Below are positions 16,154 through 27,341 of a stretch of 64,000 bases of DNA, piece by piece; positions within the stretch are counted from its first letter, which is position 1, and every line of letters begins with the position of its first letter. The notes beneath the pieces were generated by a model. The model saw only the letters and a program-made list of their open reading frames with translations, was not told the DNA's origin and did not search any database. The position numbers and the translations under genes are program-made. Where the stretch lies: NCBI RefSeq assembly GCF_018863415.1, contig NZ_JAHKSN010000002.1, positions 496,001-560,000 of the forward strand. The letters run 5' to 3'. The stretch is from Deinococcus aestuarii (lineage in GTDB: Bacteria > Deinococcota > Deinococci > Deinococcales > Deinococcaceae).

Positions 16154-17313
16154 GGGGCAACCTCCTGAAGGGGGGGGGACGAGGGGCCGGTGGTCTGCCA
16201 GCGTTCGCCCGCGTGACTGGGGTCGTAGCCGCCCAGCAGGGCCAGGTCGGCGCGGAAGGCGGAAGTCTGGGCCACCTCAATGAGCGCGGTGAGGCCGGGA
16301 TGAAAGAGGTGCTCGTCGGGCACCACGAGGTCCAGGCGCTCGACCTGGACCGGGACGAAGTGCAGCCCCAGGGCCTGAGCGGCGGAGCGTGGTCCGGGCG
16401 CCACGTCCGCCTGCCCGGCGGCCACCCGGCCCGCCGCCTCCAGGGGGCTGTGCACCTCGTCCCCGTACCCGGGCAGGGCGCGGCGCTGCCGAAGGGTGAG
16501 GCCCAGGTCTCCCAGCCAGGCGTCGAGCAGCAGGCGGCTCCCCGCCCCGGCTTCCCGGTTCACCAACTGCAAGCCGGGGAGGTCGGACACCCCAGTGACG
16601 CCCTTGGGGTTCCCGGGCGGCAGCATCAAGCCCTGCTCCCAGGACCAGAGGGTCAGCAGGTGCATGACCCGGCCCGGAAACAGCCGCGCCACGAAGGGCA
16701 GGTTGGACACGCTGGTGTGCGCGTCCCAGAGGTGGATGGCAGCGGCGTGGGCCTCGCCCCGACCCAGCGCCTCCAGCGCGGCCAGACTGGAAACCGGGGA
16801 CCACAGCACCCGGACCTCCGGCGTGTGCCCGGCCACGTGGGTCGAGAGCAGTTCCAGCGACGGGTCGCAGCCCACCAGCACGGCGGTGCGCGGCAGGCGC
16901 TCGGGTGGCCCCAGCAGCTCGACGGGGACCTCACCGGCCGCCATCCGCCCACCCCCCGGCGGATGAGCCACCCCGTCGGCGGTCTGCCGGAAGCCCGGGG
17001 TGCCGGTGAGCGGAAAGGCCAGCACACGCTCGGCGACCTGGGCCAACTGCACCCGGGTGTCGCCGTTCACGGTTCCGCAGAGCGTGGCCGTGACGGCGGG
17101 CGGGACGAGGGTGAACAGTTCGTCCACGCGGCAGTGCAGGGCCCGCGCGAGGTGAAAGGCGATCAGGGTGCTGGGGGGGGAGACGCCGGTCTCGATCTTG
17201 TGCAGGGCCTGGCGGGAGATGCCCACCCGCCGGGCCAGTTCGCTGGGCCCCAGGTGCGCCCGCTCGCGCAGCGCCTTGACATGGGAACGGAGGGTGCCTG
17301 GGGCGGCGGTCAC
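16150..17313 (-). CDS. XRE-type regulator with PBP-like ligand domain (molybdate operon)
   Basis: A 387-aa protein: an N-terminal helix-turn-helix of the XRE/Cro type (LGPSELARRVGISRQALHKI, about residues 19-40), then a long periplasmic-binding-protein-like domain (about 120-370) as in regulators that sense molybdate or a related ligand. It is the first gene of the modA-mop-modB unit and overlaps modA, so it probably controls that operon. I chose the GTG at 17313: a promoter (TTGACG-18-TACGCT) ends 6 nt before it, so the transcript should begin at or next to the GTG. An upstream in-frame ATG at 17352 lies inside that promoter. Confidence 0.82.
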   Translation of the reverse strand: MTAAPGTLRSHVKALRERAHLGPSELARRVGISRQALHKIETGVSPPSTLIAFHLARALHCRVDELFTLVPPAVTATLCGTVNGDTRVQLAQVAERVLAFPLTGTPGFRQTADGVAHPPGGGRMAAGEVPVELLGPPERLPRTAVLVGCDPSLELLSTHVAGHTPEVRVLWSPVSSLAALEALGRGEAHAAAIHLWDAHTSVSNLPFVARLFPGRVMHLLTLWSWEQGLMLPPGNPKGVTGVSDLPGLQLVNREAGAGSRLLLDAWLGDLGLTLRQRRALPGYGDEVHSPLEAAGRVAAGQADVAPGPRSAAQALGLHFVPVQVERLDLVVPDEHLFHPGLTALIEVAQTSAFRADLALLGGYDPSHAGERWQTTGPSSPPLQEVAP

Positions 17314-17319
17314 CTCCCG

Positions 17320-17349
17320 AGCGTAAAGTATGGACGACGAAGCGTCAAC
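17320..17349 (-). promoter_or_regulatory. Promoter of the molybdate operon
   Basis: On the minus strand TTGACG (17344-17349), 18 nt, TACGCT (17320-17325), then 6 nt to the GTG of the regulator. This predicts a leaderless message. Confidence 0.65.
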
Positions 17350-17711
17350 CAAACATGCCGCCGGATCGAATGGGGGCCGGGGGTGGACGACCCGTCCCGG
17401 TTCTTGTCCGGGCAGGGAGGAGCGTTCGGGGATCAGGCGCAGACCTGGGTGCGCTCGCTGTGCCGCACAACGCCGCGGTCGCGCGCAGTGGCTCGACTGT
17501 CGGGGGCAGGGTGACGAAGTGGCGTTCGGAAGGGCACGCGTCGCCGGACGAGGGGCTAACCCTCAGGTCGCCGCTCCCGCGCAGGCGCACCAACCCCTTC
17601 GACCTCTCCCGCCCGTGCCGGGAGAACGCGCTGGTCCACTCCCCTGCGTGGGCTTCTGTCGAGGGGGCAGCGCAGGAATCGAGGTCGCCTGCCGAGTCAC
17701 GCGGCCCGGGT
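17350..17711. other. Non-coding or decayed stretch inside the putative element
   Basis: No gene, repeat or hairpin that I can defend. Frames are short and lack the codon bias of neighbouring genes. Confidence 0.4.
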
Positions 17712-17860
17712 CTACCCAAACAGCTCCGGCGGCCCCACGGGCGCGTCCAGGCCGGGGTTCTTCTCGCCGACGGCCAGTGGAGCAGGCAGCTCAAACAGGC
17801 CAGCCAGGGGCCGGAACGCTCGGGAGTGGGGAGACGAACAAGGACGGTGGGAGCGACCCG
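17712..17860 (-). pseudogene. Second orphan C-terminal coding fragment
   Basis: The minus-strand frame ending at 17712 reads LAGLFELPAPLAVGEKN then PGLDAPVGPPELFG and stop, with GC-ending codons like real genes, but no start or family can be recognised upstream. Probably debris of a gene within the putative element. Confidence 0.3.
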
Positions 17861-17881
17861 TCCTGAACATCCCGGAAGCCC

Positions 17882-19504
17882 TCAGAAGCGGCTGGAAGGA
17901 CCGCCGCGCCTTCCAAGACCGTGGGGCGAGGGTTCGAGGGCTTCCGGGCCCGCCAAGGTCGCCTCCCACCCGGGGGGCGCTTTTTTCTGGAGCACGCCCC
18001 GGGCGGAGCGGGTCACGCGCTTGACCCCGTACATCGCGCCGTCGGCGGCCCGCAGCAGCGCGTCGGGCGTCCGGGCCTCCCCGGGGGCGAGGCTCCAGCC
18101 CAGGCTGCCGCCGAGCCGCACGGTGGCGGTCCCGAGCGTGGCCCCGAGCGGGAAGGGGGCGGTCAGGACCGCCCGCACCCGGCGCTTGACCGCCCCCAGC
18201 CGCCGGGGAGAGGCGCCGGGCACGAGCAGCGCGAACTCGTCGCCGCCCATGCGCGCCACAAGCACCCCCGGGGGCAGGGCGGCCGTGAGCCGCCGGGCGA
18301 GCGTGACGAGCAGCCCGTCCCCGGCGGCGTGCCCGTACGCGTCGTTCACGAGCTTGAAGCCGTCGAGGTCGAGCACGCCCACCGCAAAGGCCCCGCCGCC
18401 CGCCTGCCGGGGGACCCGGGCCGGGTCGGTGAGCCCCGCGCAGGCCTCCCCCAGCACGGCCATGAAGCGCGCCCGGTTGGGCAGGCCGGTCAGCCCGTCG
18501 TGGAAGGCGAGGTACTCCAGGCGGCGCAGCGCCTGGCGCCGGGCGATCAGGAGGGCGGCGAGGTCCGCGAACTGCGCGAGGAGCCCCGCTTCGGTGGGGT
18601 GGGGCGGGGTGGCCCGGCGTCCGTAGAGCGTCATGGCCCCGAGCACCGGCCCGCCCGCCTCACGGATAGGGACGCTGTAGGCCCGGCGGTAGCCCGCCCC
18701 GACCAGGCCTTCGCGCAGCGCCCCCGGGAAACCCTCCGGCGTGAGGGCGAGCACGGGTTTTCCCGCGAACACGGCCCCCCCGCAGGAGGTGGCGCGCACC
18801 TCGCGCGCGGGCCGCCGGACCTCGTGGTCCAGGGGGGGCAGGCGCGGCGGGCCGATCAGCACGAGGTCGTCTCCCTCGCACAGGGCGGCGCACGCGGCGC
18901 TGCCGGGCAGGCGCTCGTCGAGGGTGGCGATCAGGGCACCCAGGATCTCGGAGAGGGGCGCGCCCTGCGCGGCGAGGTGCAGGGCGCGGGTGTGCCCGGT
19001 GGCGAGGGCGAGGGCCTGGCGCTGGGCCGTCACGTCGCGCAGGACGGCCAGCCAGTGGGAGACCGGGCCGCCCTCCCCCAGCCGCAGGGGCGTGACCTGG
19101 GCCTCCATCCAGCGGATGTCCTCCGAGCGCAGGGGCAGGTCCACCCGGAAGGGCTCGCCCCGGGCGGCGAGGTCCGCCGCGTTCGGAAACGCCGCCCGCA
19201 GGCTCTCCCCGGCCCCCGCGAACAGGGCCTCCAGCGTGACGCCGCACAGGGCCTCCGGGCCCTGCCCCAGCAGCCGCGCGAAGGCGTGGTTGGCAAAGGC
19301 CACCTCCCAGGCCGCGCCCGGCCAGGCCGACCCGGAGGGGGCCACCCCCTCCCGGCGGCCCAGGATCAGGGTCGGGTCGCTGCCCTGAAGCAGGGCGAGC
19401 ACTTCCAGCGGCGCCTGGGCCGGAGGCCGGGGGTCCACCCGGGCGCGGGACAGGCCCGGCGACGGGGCCTGATCCCGCGGCGCCTCCTCCCAGTGCACGG
19501 TCAT
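17882..19504 (-). CDS. PAS-GAF-GGDEF diguanylate cyclase
   Basis: A 540-aa signalling protein: a PAS-like region (about 60-165), a GAF-like region (about 180-330) and a GGDEF domain (about 345-505) with intact MGGDEFALL. It should make c-di-GMP. No RxxD inhibitory site precedes GGDEF. After MYGVKRVTRSARGVLQ the last ~35 residues are encoded by the terminator and tRNA-Trp remnant on the opposite strand, so the native C-terminus was probably altered by that insertion. The ATG at 19504 has TACACT 5 nt upstream (19510-19515), predicting a leaderless message. Confidence 0.9.
   Translation of the reverse strand: MTVHWEEAPRDQAPSPGLSRARVDPRPPAQAPLEVLALLQGSDPTLILGRREGVAPSGSAWPGAAWEVAFANHAFARLLGQGPEALCGVTLEALFAGAGESLRAAFPNAADLAARGEPFRVDLPLRSEDIRWMEAQVTPLRLGEGGPVSHWLAVLRDVTAQRQALALATGHTRALHLAAQGAPLSEILGALIATLDERLPGSAACAALCEGDDLVLIGPPRLPPLDHEVRRPAREVRATSCGGAVFAGKPVLALTPEGFPGALREGLVGAGYRRAYSVPIREAGGPVLGAMTLYGRRATPPHPTEAGLLAQFADLAALLIARRQALRRLEYLAFHDGLTGLPNRARFMAVLGEACAGLTDPARVPRQAGGGAFAVGVLDLDGFKLVNDAYGHAAGDGLLVTLARRLTAALPPGVLVARMGGDEFALLVPGASPRRLGAVKRRVRAVLTAPFPLGATLGTATVRLGGSLGWSLAPGEARTPDALLRAADGAMYGVKRVTRSARGVLQKKAPPGWEATLAGPEALEPSPHGLGRRGGPSSRF
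17910..17957 (+). pseudogene. Degraded 3' half of tRNA-Trp (candidate att site)
   Basis: 39 of 48 bases match the tRNA-Trp from the anticodon loop to the CCA, with an exact run GGGCCCGCCAAG at the end. One T-stem pair is broken and no 5' half exists, so it is not a functional tRNA. This is what a tRNA-targeting integration leaves at the distal end. Confidence 0.7.
17960..17987 (+). terminator. Intrinsic terminator after the tRNA fragment
   Basis: CGCCTCCC (about 17959-17966), loop ACCC, GGGGGGCG, then CTTTTTT. It directly follows the tRNA-Trp remnant, consistent with being the original terminator of that tRNA. It lies inside the 3' end of the diguanylate cyclase frame on the other strand. 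Confidence 0.65.
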
Positions 19505-19598
19505 ACGCCAGTGTATGACCTTAACGAGGGGTTTATCTATGAAAGTGCTCTCAAGGGCCCCCTCTCTGGACCCGGTTCAGCGAGGCGGGGCCAGGGGC

Positions 19599-19919
19599 TC
19601 AGCCGCCGCGCAGGGTGGTGCTGGCGAGAAGCCAGCTCTGGAACTCGGGGAGGGCGCGGTCGAAGGGCAGGGCGATGATCTCGGGGACCTCGTAGGGGTG
19701 CATGGCCCGCACGCGCGCTTCGAGTTCGGGGTAGCGCTCGCCGGTGGTCTTGATCAGGAGGAGGGATTCGGGGTCCTCGGCGATCTCGCCCTCCCAGCGG
19801 TAGACGCTGTGGAGCCCCGCCAGGACGTTCACGCACCCCGCCAGCCGTTCGGCGACGAGCGTGCGCGCGATCTCCCCGGCGCGTTCGGGAGGAACGGTGA
19901 CCAGCACAACGAGTGACAT
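19599..19919 (-). CDS. cutA: CutA1 divalent-cation tolerance protein
   Basis: A 106-aa protein of the trimeric, PII-like CutA1 family: LVTVPPERAGEIARTLV at the start, CVNVLAG-HSVYRWEGEI in the middle, and HPYEVPEIIALP with W near the end. The exact cellular role is debated (metal tolerance, trimer scaffold). The ATG at 19919 was chosen because TATGCT lies 7 nt before it (19927-19932); an in-frame ATG 4 codons upstream is part of that box. Confidence 0.95.
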   Translation of the reverse strand: MSLVVLVTVPPERAGEIARTLVAERLAGCVNVLAGLHSVYRWEGEIAEDPESLLLIKTTGERYPELEARVRAMHPYEVPEIIALPFDRALPEFQSWLLASTTLRGG

Positions 19920-19956
19920 ACCCCGCAGCATACGCCCGCCCGGCTCAGGGCCGTCG

Positions 19957-20340
19957 TCAGGGCACTCGCCGCACCGCGCAGTTCTCGCCGGGCGTCTCGG
20001 GGGCCCCCACCGCGACGATCACGTCCTCCTCGGCGCCCACGAAGCCCTGGCAGCGCGCGAGCTGTTCGAGGTACGCGGGGCTCTGAGCGGCGGCCGCGGC
20101 CTCCTCCAGCACGCGCACGTCGCGTTCCAGCGAGGCGACGCGCTCCTGGGTCTCCCGGGTCTCGCGCACCCAGGTCACGCTGCGGTAGCCCAGGTTGCCG
20201 AGCTGGAAGGTGAGCTGCACGATCCCCAGCCCCGCGAGCAACGAGGCGAGCATCAGGGTGAAGGGCAGGCGCCGGACCTGACGCCAGCGCGCCCGCAGCC
20301 CGTGGGCCGGGTGGGAGGGCGGCGGGTCGGGGGCGGTCAT
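19957..20340 (-). CDS. FtsB/DivIC-like septum formation initiator
   Basis: A 127-aa bitopic membrane protein: short basic N-terminus, one membrane segment (LPFTLMLASLLAGLGIVQL, about residues 28-46), then a coiled coil (ETRETQERVASLERDVRVLEE-type heptads) and a short C-terminal tail with two cysteines. This layout is that of FtsB/DivIC division proteins, which link FtsL and FtsQ. The ATG at 20340 follows TATGCT by 7 nt. It is divergent from the thioesterase gene. Assignment rests on architecture, so moderate. Confidence 0.65.
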   Translation of the reverse strand: MTAPDPPPSHPAHGLRARWRQVRRLPFTLMLASLLAGLGIVQLTFQLGNLGYRSVTWVRETRETQERVASLERDVRVLEEAAAAAQSPAYLEQLARCQGFVGAEEDVIVAVGAPETPGENCAVRRVP

Positions 20341-20347
20341 GGGCCAG

Positions 20348-20384
20348 AGCATAGCGCCGGGGCCGGGGGCGGCCCCGGCATAAT
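20348..20384. promoter_or_regulatory. Divergent leaderless -10 boxes
   Basis: TATGCT on the minus strand (20348-20353), 7 nt from the ATG at 20340, and CATAAT on the plus strand (20379-20384), 6 nt from the ATG at 20391. Both promoters share a 50-bp intergenic region. Confidence 0.6.
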
Positions 20385-20390
20385 GGCCCC

Positions 20391-20848
<458 letters not shown>

Positions 20849-20852
<4 letters not shown>

Positions 20853-21148
20853 GCGGCGGGTCCCACTTCGAGGACCGGGTGATGTACCAGGGGGACATCT
20901 GGGTGCGCCTCGACACCCTGCCCCGGCTGCTCGCCGAGGGCTGGCGGCGCACCTTATCTGACGGCGGCGTGGTGAGCGTGGTGCGCACCCCCTTCCAGTG
21001 GGCGGTGGCGAGTCCGGTCATCGAGATCGAGACGGGCGGGTACCTGGGCGACGTGGGCCTGTACGTGCCCGAGGTGCAGCTCCCGGAGGCGCTCGCGCTC
21101 CTCGGCGGCGGGGAGGACGCAGAAGCGCCCGACATAGAGCGGTCCTGA
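20849..21148 (+). CDS. Conserved-looking 99-aa protein of unknown function
   Basis: Begins at a GTG overlapping the thioesterase stop. A compact soluble protein with alternating hydrophobic strands (GDIWVRLDTL, GVVSVVRTPF, SPVIEIETGG, GDVGLYVPEVQL). I do not recognise the family. Co-translation suggests a role tied to the thioesterase, without further evidence. Confidence 0.75.
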
Positions 21149-21271
21149 CCCGCGCGCCGGGGCCCGGGATAGAGTGCGGGCCGCAGGGCCCGGCCGCTCC
21201 CCCGGGCCCCCCGGCCGGAAGTCCTTCCAGACTCCAGAAACGCGCCCGACTCCCCCTGTGAGGTGAACGAA

Positions 21272-22162
21272 GTGAATCAAGCGAGCATCGGCGTGGACGT
21301 CGGCGGCACCAAGATCGCCACGGGCGTCCTGAGGGCCGGAGAACTCCACGACCGCCACGTCCAGCCCACCCCCGAGACCGGCTGGGAGGCGGTCCTCGAC
21401 GCCGTTGCCGCCCAGGTGCGCGAGCTTCAGGCGCGGCACCCGGACGCCACCCTCGTCGGCGTGGGCGTGCCCGGTCCCCTCAGCAGCGACCGCACCCGGG
21501 TCAAGTTCGCCCCCAACATCTACGGCTTCATCGACGTGCCCCTGGTGGACGGGTTGCGCGACCGCCTCGCCCAGCGGGTCGTATTGGAAAACGACGCCAA
21601 GGCCGCCGCCCTCGCCGAGGCGTACCTGGGCGCGGCGAGGGGCACCGAGAGCAGCGTGTACGTGACGGTGAGCACCGGCATCGGCTCGGGCATTGTGCTG
21701 AACGGCAAAATCTGGCGGGGAAGGCACGGCATCGCCGGGGAGATCGGGCACATCACCGTCATGCCGGGCGGTCCGGTGAGCGGCGCGGGCCTCGACGGGG
21801 CGCTGGAGGCCGTCGCCAGCGGCACCGCCATCGCCCGCGACGCGAGCTACGCCCTGAACCGCGACGTGACGACCGCCGAGGCCTTCACTCTGGCCGCCCA
21901 GGGCCACCCCGCCGCCCGCCGGGTGGTGAACCAGGCGCTCAAGGCCATCGGCGTGGCCCTCGCCGACCTGCAAAAGATCCTCGACCCGGAGGTCTTCGTG
22001 ATCGGCGGCGGCGTCGCCAGCGTCGGCGACCCCTTCTTCCAGGGGGTCCAGGCCGCCGCCGACGAGTACGCCGCGTCCTTCGCCCCCGTCACCATCCGCC
22101 GCGCCCAGCTCGGCCCCGACGCCGGGGTGATCGGGGCGGCGCTGGCGGCGGGGCAGGGGTAG
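21272..22162 (+). CDS. ROK-family sugar kinase lacking the zinc motif
   Basis: A 296-aa ROK protein (glucokinase/N-acetylhexosamine kinase type). ATP-binding GVDVGGTKIATGV is at the N-terminus, the catalytic Asp sits in ENDAKAAALAE, and GEIGHITV holds the sugar-binding Glu and His. The normal ROK zinc site CxCGxxGC is replaced by VSGAGLDGALEAVASG with no cysteine, so the metal site is absent. The GTG at 21272 has GAGGTGA 5 nt upstream; an in-frame GTG at 21263 lies within that Shine-Dalgarno region. Substrate probably glucose, unproven. Confidence 0.88.
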   Translation: MNQASIGVDVGGTKIATGVLRAGELHDRHVQPTPETGWEAVLDAVAAQVRELQARHPDATLVGVGVPGPLSSDRTRVKFAPNIYGFIDVPLVDGLRDRLAQRVVLENDAKAAALAEAYLGAARGTESSVYVTVSTGIGSGIVLNGKIWRGRHGIAGEIGHITVMPGGPVSGAGLDGALEAVASGTAIARDASYALNRDVTTAEAFTLAAQGHPAARRVVNQALKAIGVALADLQKILDPEVFVIGGGVASVGDPFFQGVQAAADEYAASFAPVTIRRAQLGPDAGVIGAALAAGQG

Positions 22163-22235
22163 ACGGGTTGAGTGGTCAGTCGTCCGTGGTAAGTGGGGGC
22201 CTGCACGTCGAACAACGTTGCGGGCCCCCTCTTCT

Positions 22236-22264
22236 GCTGACGGCTGATCGCTGAGAGCTGACCG

Positions 22265-22267
<3 letters not shown>
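22236..22267. repeat. Phased GCTGANN heptamer repeat (single arm)
   Basis: GCTGACG GCTGATC GCTGAGA GCTGACC GCT: four 7-nt units in register, between the ROK and aminopeptidase genes (convergent). The same units occur at 55082 and 56498. Confidence 0.75.
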
Positions 22268-23503
<1,236 letters not shown>

Positions 23504-23533
23504 GGGGGGCAGGATACGCCGACAGGCTCACCC

Positions 23534-23563
23534 TTGACGCCTGACCTGGGGGGCATCTATAGT
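23534..23563 (+). promoter_or_regulatory. Promoter of tRNA-Pro
   Basis: TTGACG (23534-23539), 18-nt spacer, TATAGT (23558-23563). The start point would be near 23570, just before the tRNA. Confidence 0.75.
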
Positions 23564-23578
23564 CTTGGGGCTGGCCGT

Positions 23579-23659
<81 letters not shown>

Positions 23660-23663
23660 GAAG

Positions 23664-23690
23664 CTCCCTCTCAGAGGGAGTTTTTTCTTT
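23664..23690 (+). terminator. tRNA-Pro terminator
   Basis: CTCCCTC TCA GAGGGAG followed by TTTTTTCTTT; a compact 7-bp stem, textbook intrinsic terminator. Confidence 0.9.
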
Positions 23691-23703
23691 GGCCCGCTGG
23701 TGC

Positions 23704-24036
23704 TCAGTTCAGGCGTCTTCCCCGCTCGGCCTGTTCCAGCGCGCGCCAGCCCGGGGAGCCCCAGCCCAGACATCCGTCGCGGTGGAGCCGCCGCAGGGTG
23801 GGGAGGTGATACCACTCGCCGTCCACCCGCACGATCTCTCCCGGGCGGAAGGGGGCGGGGAGGAGCCGGGTCCTGGACCGTCCCCGGACGAACGCGCGGT
23901 TGGGGAAGGAGCGTCCGCCCAGGGTCCCGTTCCGGGGAGGCGGCGTCTTCCACGCCGAGTCGGCTTGCCGTCCAGAACGACGGCTCACGGCCCAGCCCGA
24001 CGCGCCCAGGAGCAGGAGGAGCAACAGGACGCTCAT
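23704..24036 (-). CDS. Membrane-anchored small protein of unknown function
   Basis: A 110-aa protein with an N-terminal membrane segment ([16 protein letters not shown]), a basic middle, and a C-terminal stretch [19 protein letters not shown] that resembles a small beta fold. GGAGG lies 8 nt before the ATG at 24036. No family recognised. It ends 18 nt past the tRNA-Pro terminator on the opposite strand. Confidence 0.6.
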   Translation of the reverse strand: MSVLLLLLLLGASGWAVSRRSGRQADSAWKTPPPRNGTLGGRSFPNRAFVRGRSRTRLLPAPFRPGEIVRVDGEWYHLPTLRRLHRDGCLGWGSPGWRALEQAERGRRLN

Positions 24037-24112
24037 TCCGGGAGCCTCCCCGGGGACGCAAGAAAAGGAGAGGCCCCCCCGAAGAAGGACCCCTCCCGCG
24101 TCATCCCTGTCC

Positions 24113-24940
<828 letters not shown>

Positions 24941-25161
24941 GTCCCGCAGGATGTCACGCTTCTGGGGCAGGCGTGGAGAGTCGGGGCACAAAGGGGCAGG
25001 GGGAGGGAAGGGTTGGCCCTTCCTGTCCTGCGAGGCTTCGGGGAAGTGGGCGACACCCCTTCGCGGGGCTGTCGGGCCGGAAGAGCAGGGGGGGATCTCC
25101 CCCCCGATCCGGGGCCGCATCTGTGCCCCCGGGGAGGAGGGAATCCGGCCAGGGTGGGCGC

Positions 25162-25668
25162 GTGAAGCCTCTCCCGCTCCTCCTGCTCGCCCCCCTGCTC
25201 GCCTCGCTCGCCGCCTGCGCACCCGCCATGAACCCGGTGGAGGCCAGCGCCAAGGTCGTCGACGCGATCCTTCAGCCGGGCCAGACCTGGGTCGTGAACG
25301 GCGTCACGCCGGGCGGCAAGTCGGAGACCTTTTCCCTGACGCTGGGTGAGCCCAGGCGCGCGCCGGACGGGCGGGTGTCCTACCCCCGGAACAGTGCCGA
25401 GGCCGGAACGGCGGTTCCCCCGGCGGGCTTCATCGGCATGGTCTACGCGCCCGCCGACGAGTTGGGCCCGGACATGCTGTCGGCGTCCTGGATTCGGAAC
25501 GGCGCGGACGGGAAGATCAACGGCCTCAGCGGGTGCATTCTCCGGGAGCCGGGCCGCGCGAAGGACAAGACCAGACTGCCCGGTGACTACCTCTCGCTCG
25601 ACCTCGGCGGGCAGCCCACTCCCCAGAAGCGGGGGATGGGAAGCTGCACCATGACCCTCCGGCAGTAA
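25162..25668 (+). CDS. Secreted lipoprotein of unknown function
   Basis: A 168-aa protein with a type II signal peptide: [19 protein letters not shown], lipobox LAAC. The mature part is a beta-rich domain ([20 protein letters not shown], then SGCILREPG and GSCTMTL with a cysteine pair). No family is recognised. The GTG at 25162 was chosen because it begins the signal peptide. Confidence 0.75.
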   Translation: MKPLPLLLLAPLLASLAACAPAMNPVEASAKVVDAILQPGQTWVVNGVTPGGKSETFSLTLGEPRRAPDGRVSYPRNSAEAGTAVPPAGFIGMVYAPADELGPDMLSASWIRNGADGKINGLSGCILREPGRAKDKTRLPGDYLSLDLGGQPTPQKRGMGSCTMTLRQ

Positions 25669-25765
25669 CCGCGCCCCTTTCCCCCCGTCGAGCGCGGGGG
25701 TGGTCACTGCAAGGGGGCAGCCTCCCCCGGTCGTATCCGTTCCGAAGGAGCCAGTCCGGCGCCGC

Positions 25766-26143
25766 TCACGCCCGCTCGGCGACGGCCTCGATCTCCACCC
25801 GCACGTCGCGGGGCAACCGGGCCACCTGCACGGTCGAGCGGGCCGGGTAGGGGGCCTCGAAGTACTCGGCGTACACGGCGTTCATGGCCGAGAACTCGTT
25901 CATGTCCGCGAGAAACACGGTGGTCTTGACGACCCGGGTGAGGTCCGTTCCGGCGGCGGCGAGCACGGCCTTGAGGTTGTCGAGCACCTGCCGGGTCTGG
26001 GCCTCGATGTTGCCCTCGACGAGGGTGCCGTCGGGGCGCAGGGGGATCTGGCCGCTCGTGATCACGAGAGAGCCGAACCGGGTGGCCTGGCTGTACGGGC
26101 CGATGGCGGCGGGCGCGCCCGCGGTCTCCACGATCTCTTTCAT
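25766..26143 (-). CDS. ridA: RidA family enamine/imine deaminase
   Basis: A 125-aa YjgF/YER057c/UK114 protein. Signatures: [21 protein letters not shown] at the N-terminus, the substrate-binding Arg and Glu in [20 protein letters not shown]. It hydrolyses reactive enamine intermediates from PLP enzymes. TAGAGT (26150-26155) is 6 nt before the ATG, predicting a leaderless message. Confidence 0.96.
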   Translation of the reverse strand: MKEIVETAGAPAAIGPYSQATRFGSLVITSGQIPLRPDGTLVEGNIEAQTRQVLDNLKAVLAAAGTDLTRVVKTTVFLADMNEFSAMNAVYAEYFEAPYPARSTVQVARLPRDVRVEIEAVAERA

Positions 26144-26191
26144 GCTCCCACTCTAGCGGGGAAAGGCCCCGCCCTGGGACAGCGCGCCGCC

Positions 26192-27250
26192 CTAGCTCCC
26201 GCGCCGGAAGCGGGTCGGGCGGGAGAACACCGGGCCGAGCGCGCGGCCCAGAGACGCCGCGCGGGTCAGGGGGTGGCCGTGCCGGGCCCGCCGCATCCGC
26301 TGGAAGGCGACGATCCCCCCCAGCAGCAGGGCGCCGACGAGCCCGATCACGAGGCGGCGCTCGGGAATGAGCATCACGCCCAGCAGGGTGAAGTACGCCA
26401 CCGTGAGCAGCAGGTAGGTGAGGGGACTGCTGCCCCGCCGGGCGCTCAGAAGCACGTCCACGTAGGCGGGACCGTCCCCCTGCCGCTCGGGGAGGGTGTA
26501 ACGCGGCAGCCGCCCCGGGCGGTGCACGTCCACGACCACGGCGGTGATGTTGTCGGGCCCCCCCGCGTCGTTCGCCGCGTCCACCAGCAGGCGCGCGGAG
26601 CCCTCGGGGGGCAGGGGCCGGGCGAGCAGGTCGAGGAGTTCGGCGTCGGTGAGGACCCCGCTCAGGCCGTCGCTGCACAGCAGCAGGCGGTCGCCGGGGC
26701 GCAGCGGCAGGCCGAAGAGTTCGAGCCGCACCCGCTCCTCGCCGCCCAGGGCGTTGTTCACCACGCTGCGCCACTGGTGGTCGCGCGCCTCTTCTTCGGT
26801 GAGGTGCCCCAGCCGCAGTTGCTCGGCCACCCAGGAGTGGTCGTCGGTGAGGCGGTGCAGCTCGCCCCCGCGCAGCAGGTACGCCCGCGAGTCGCCCACA
26901 TGCGCGACGAGGGCCGCGCCCCGGTCGATCAGCACGGCGAGCAGGGTCGTGCCCATGCCGACGTACTCGCCGACCGCGTGGCGCAAGACCGCGAGGTTCG
27001 CCGCCTGCACCGCCTCCGCGAGCCGCTCGGGGGGCTGGCCGCGCCCGCCGAGGTACCGCTGGCCCAGCGTGTCGAGCGCCAGCGTGGCCGCGAGTTCACC
27101 CGCCGCGTGCCCGCCCATGCCGTCCGCCACGGCGTACAGCCCGCCTCCCGGCAGGTCGAGGGCCAGGGCCGCGTCCTGGTTCACGTCCCGTTGCCGCCCC
27201 ACGTCGGTCAGCAGACCGGAGGACAGCGGGGGCGTCACGGCGGCGCACAT
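26192..27250 (-). CDS. PP2C-type protein phosphatase with C-terminal membrane anchor
   Basis: A 352-aa PPM/PP2C serine/threonine phosphatase. Metal-binding and catalytic motifs: [34 protein letters not shown] and [10 protein letters not shown]. After the catalytic domain (about residues 1-245) come two membrane segments ([18 protein letters not shown] and [17 protein letters not shown]) and a basic tail, so it is membrane-tethered. It probably reverses Hanks-type kinase phosphorylation. The ATG at 27250 has TATATT 6 nt upstream (27257-27262), the best -10 box in the window. Confidence 0.94.
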   Translation of the reverse strand: MCAAVTPPLSSGLLTDVGRQRDVNQDAALALDLPGGGLYAVADGMGGHAAGELAATLALDTLGQRYLGGRGQPPERLAEAVQAANLAVLRHAVGEYVGMGTTLLAVLIDRGAALVAHVGDSRAYLLRGGELHRLTDDHSWVAEQLRLGHLTEEEARDHQWRSVVNNALGGEERVRLELFGLPLRPGDRLLLCSDGLSGVLTDAELLDLLARPLPPEGSARLLVDAANDAGGPDNITAVVVDVHRPGRLPRYTLPERQGDGPAYVDVLLSARRGSSPLTYLLLTVAYFTLLGVMLIPERRLVIGLVGALLLGGIVAFQRMRRARHGHPLTRAASLGRALGPVFSRPTRFRRGS

Positions 27251-27341
27251 GTGACCAATATAAGGGAACCCTTCATCCCGAGCGCTTGAAAAACCACACG
27301 GAAGAGGGGGCGCGTGCCCGGACGAAAGCGTGCCCGCGACT

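Noticed and set aside
17313..17352. Upstream ATG start (17352) for the molybdate regulator
   Set aside because: It lies within the -35/-10 region of the predicted promoter, and the HTH domain is complete from the GTG at 17313.
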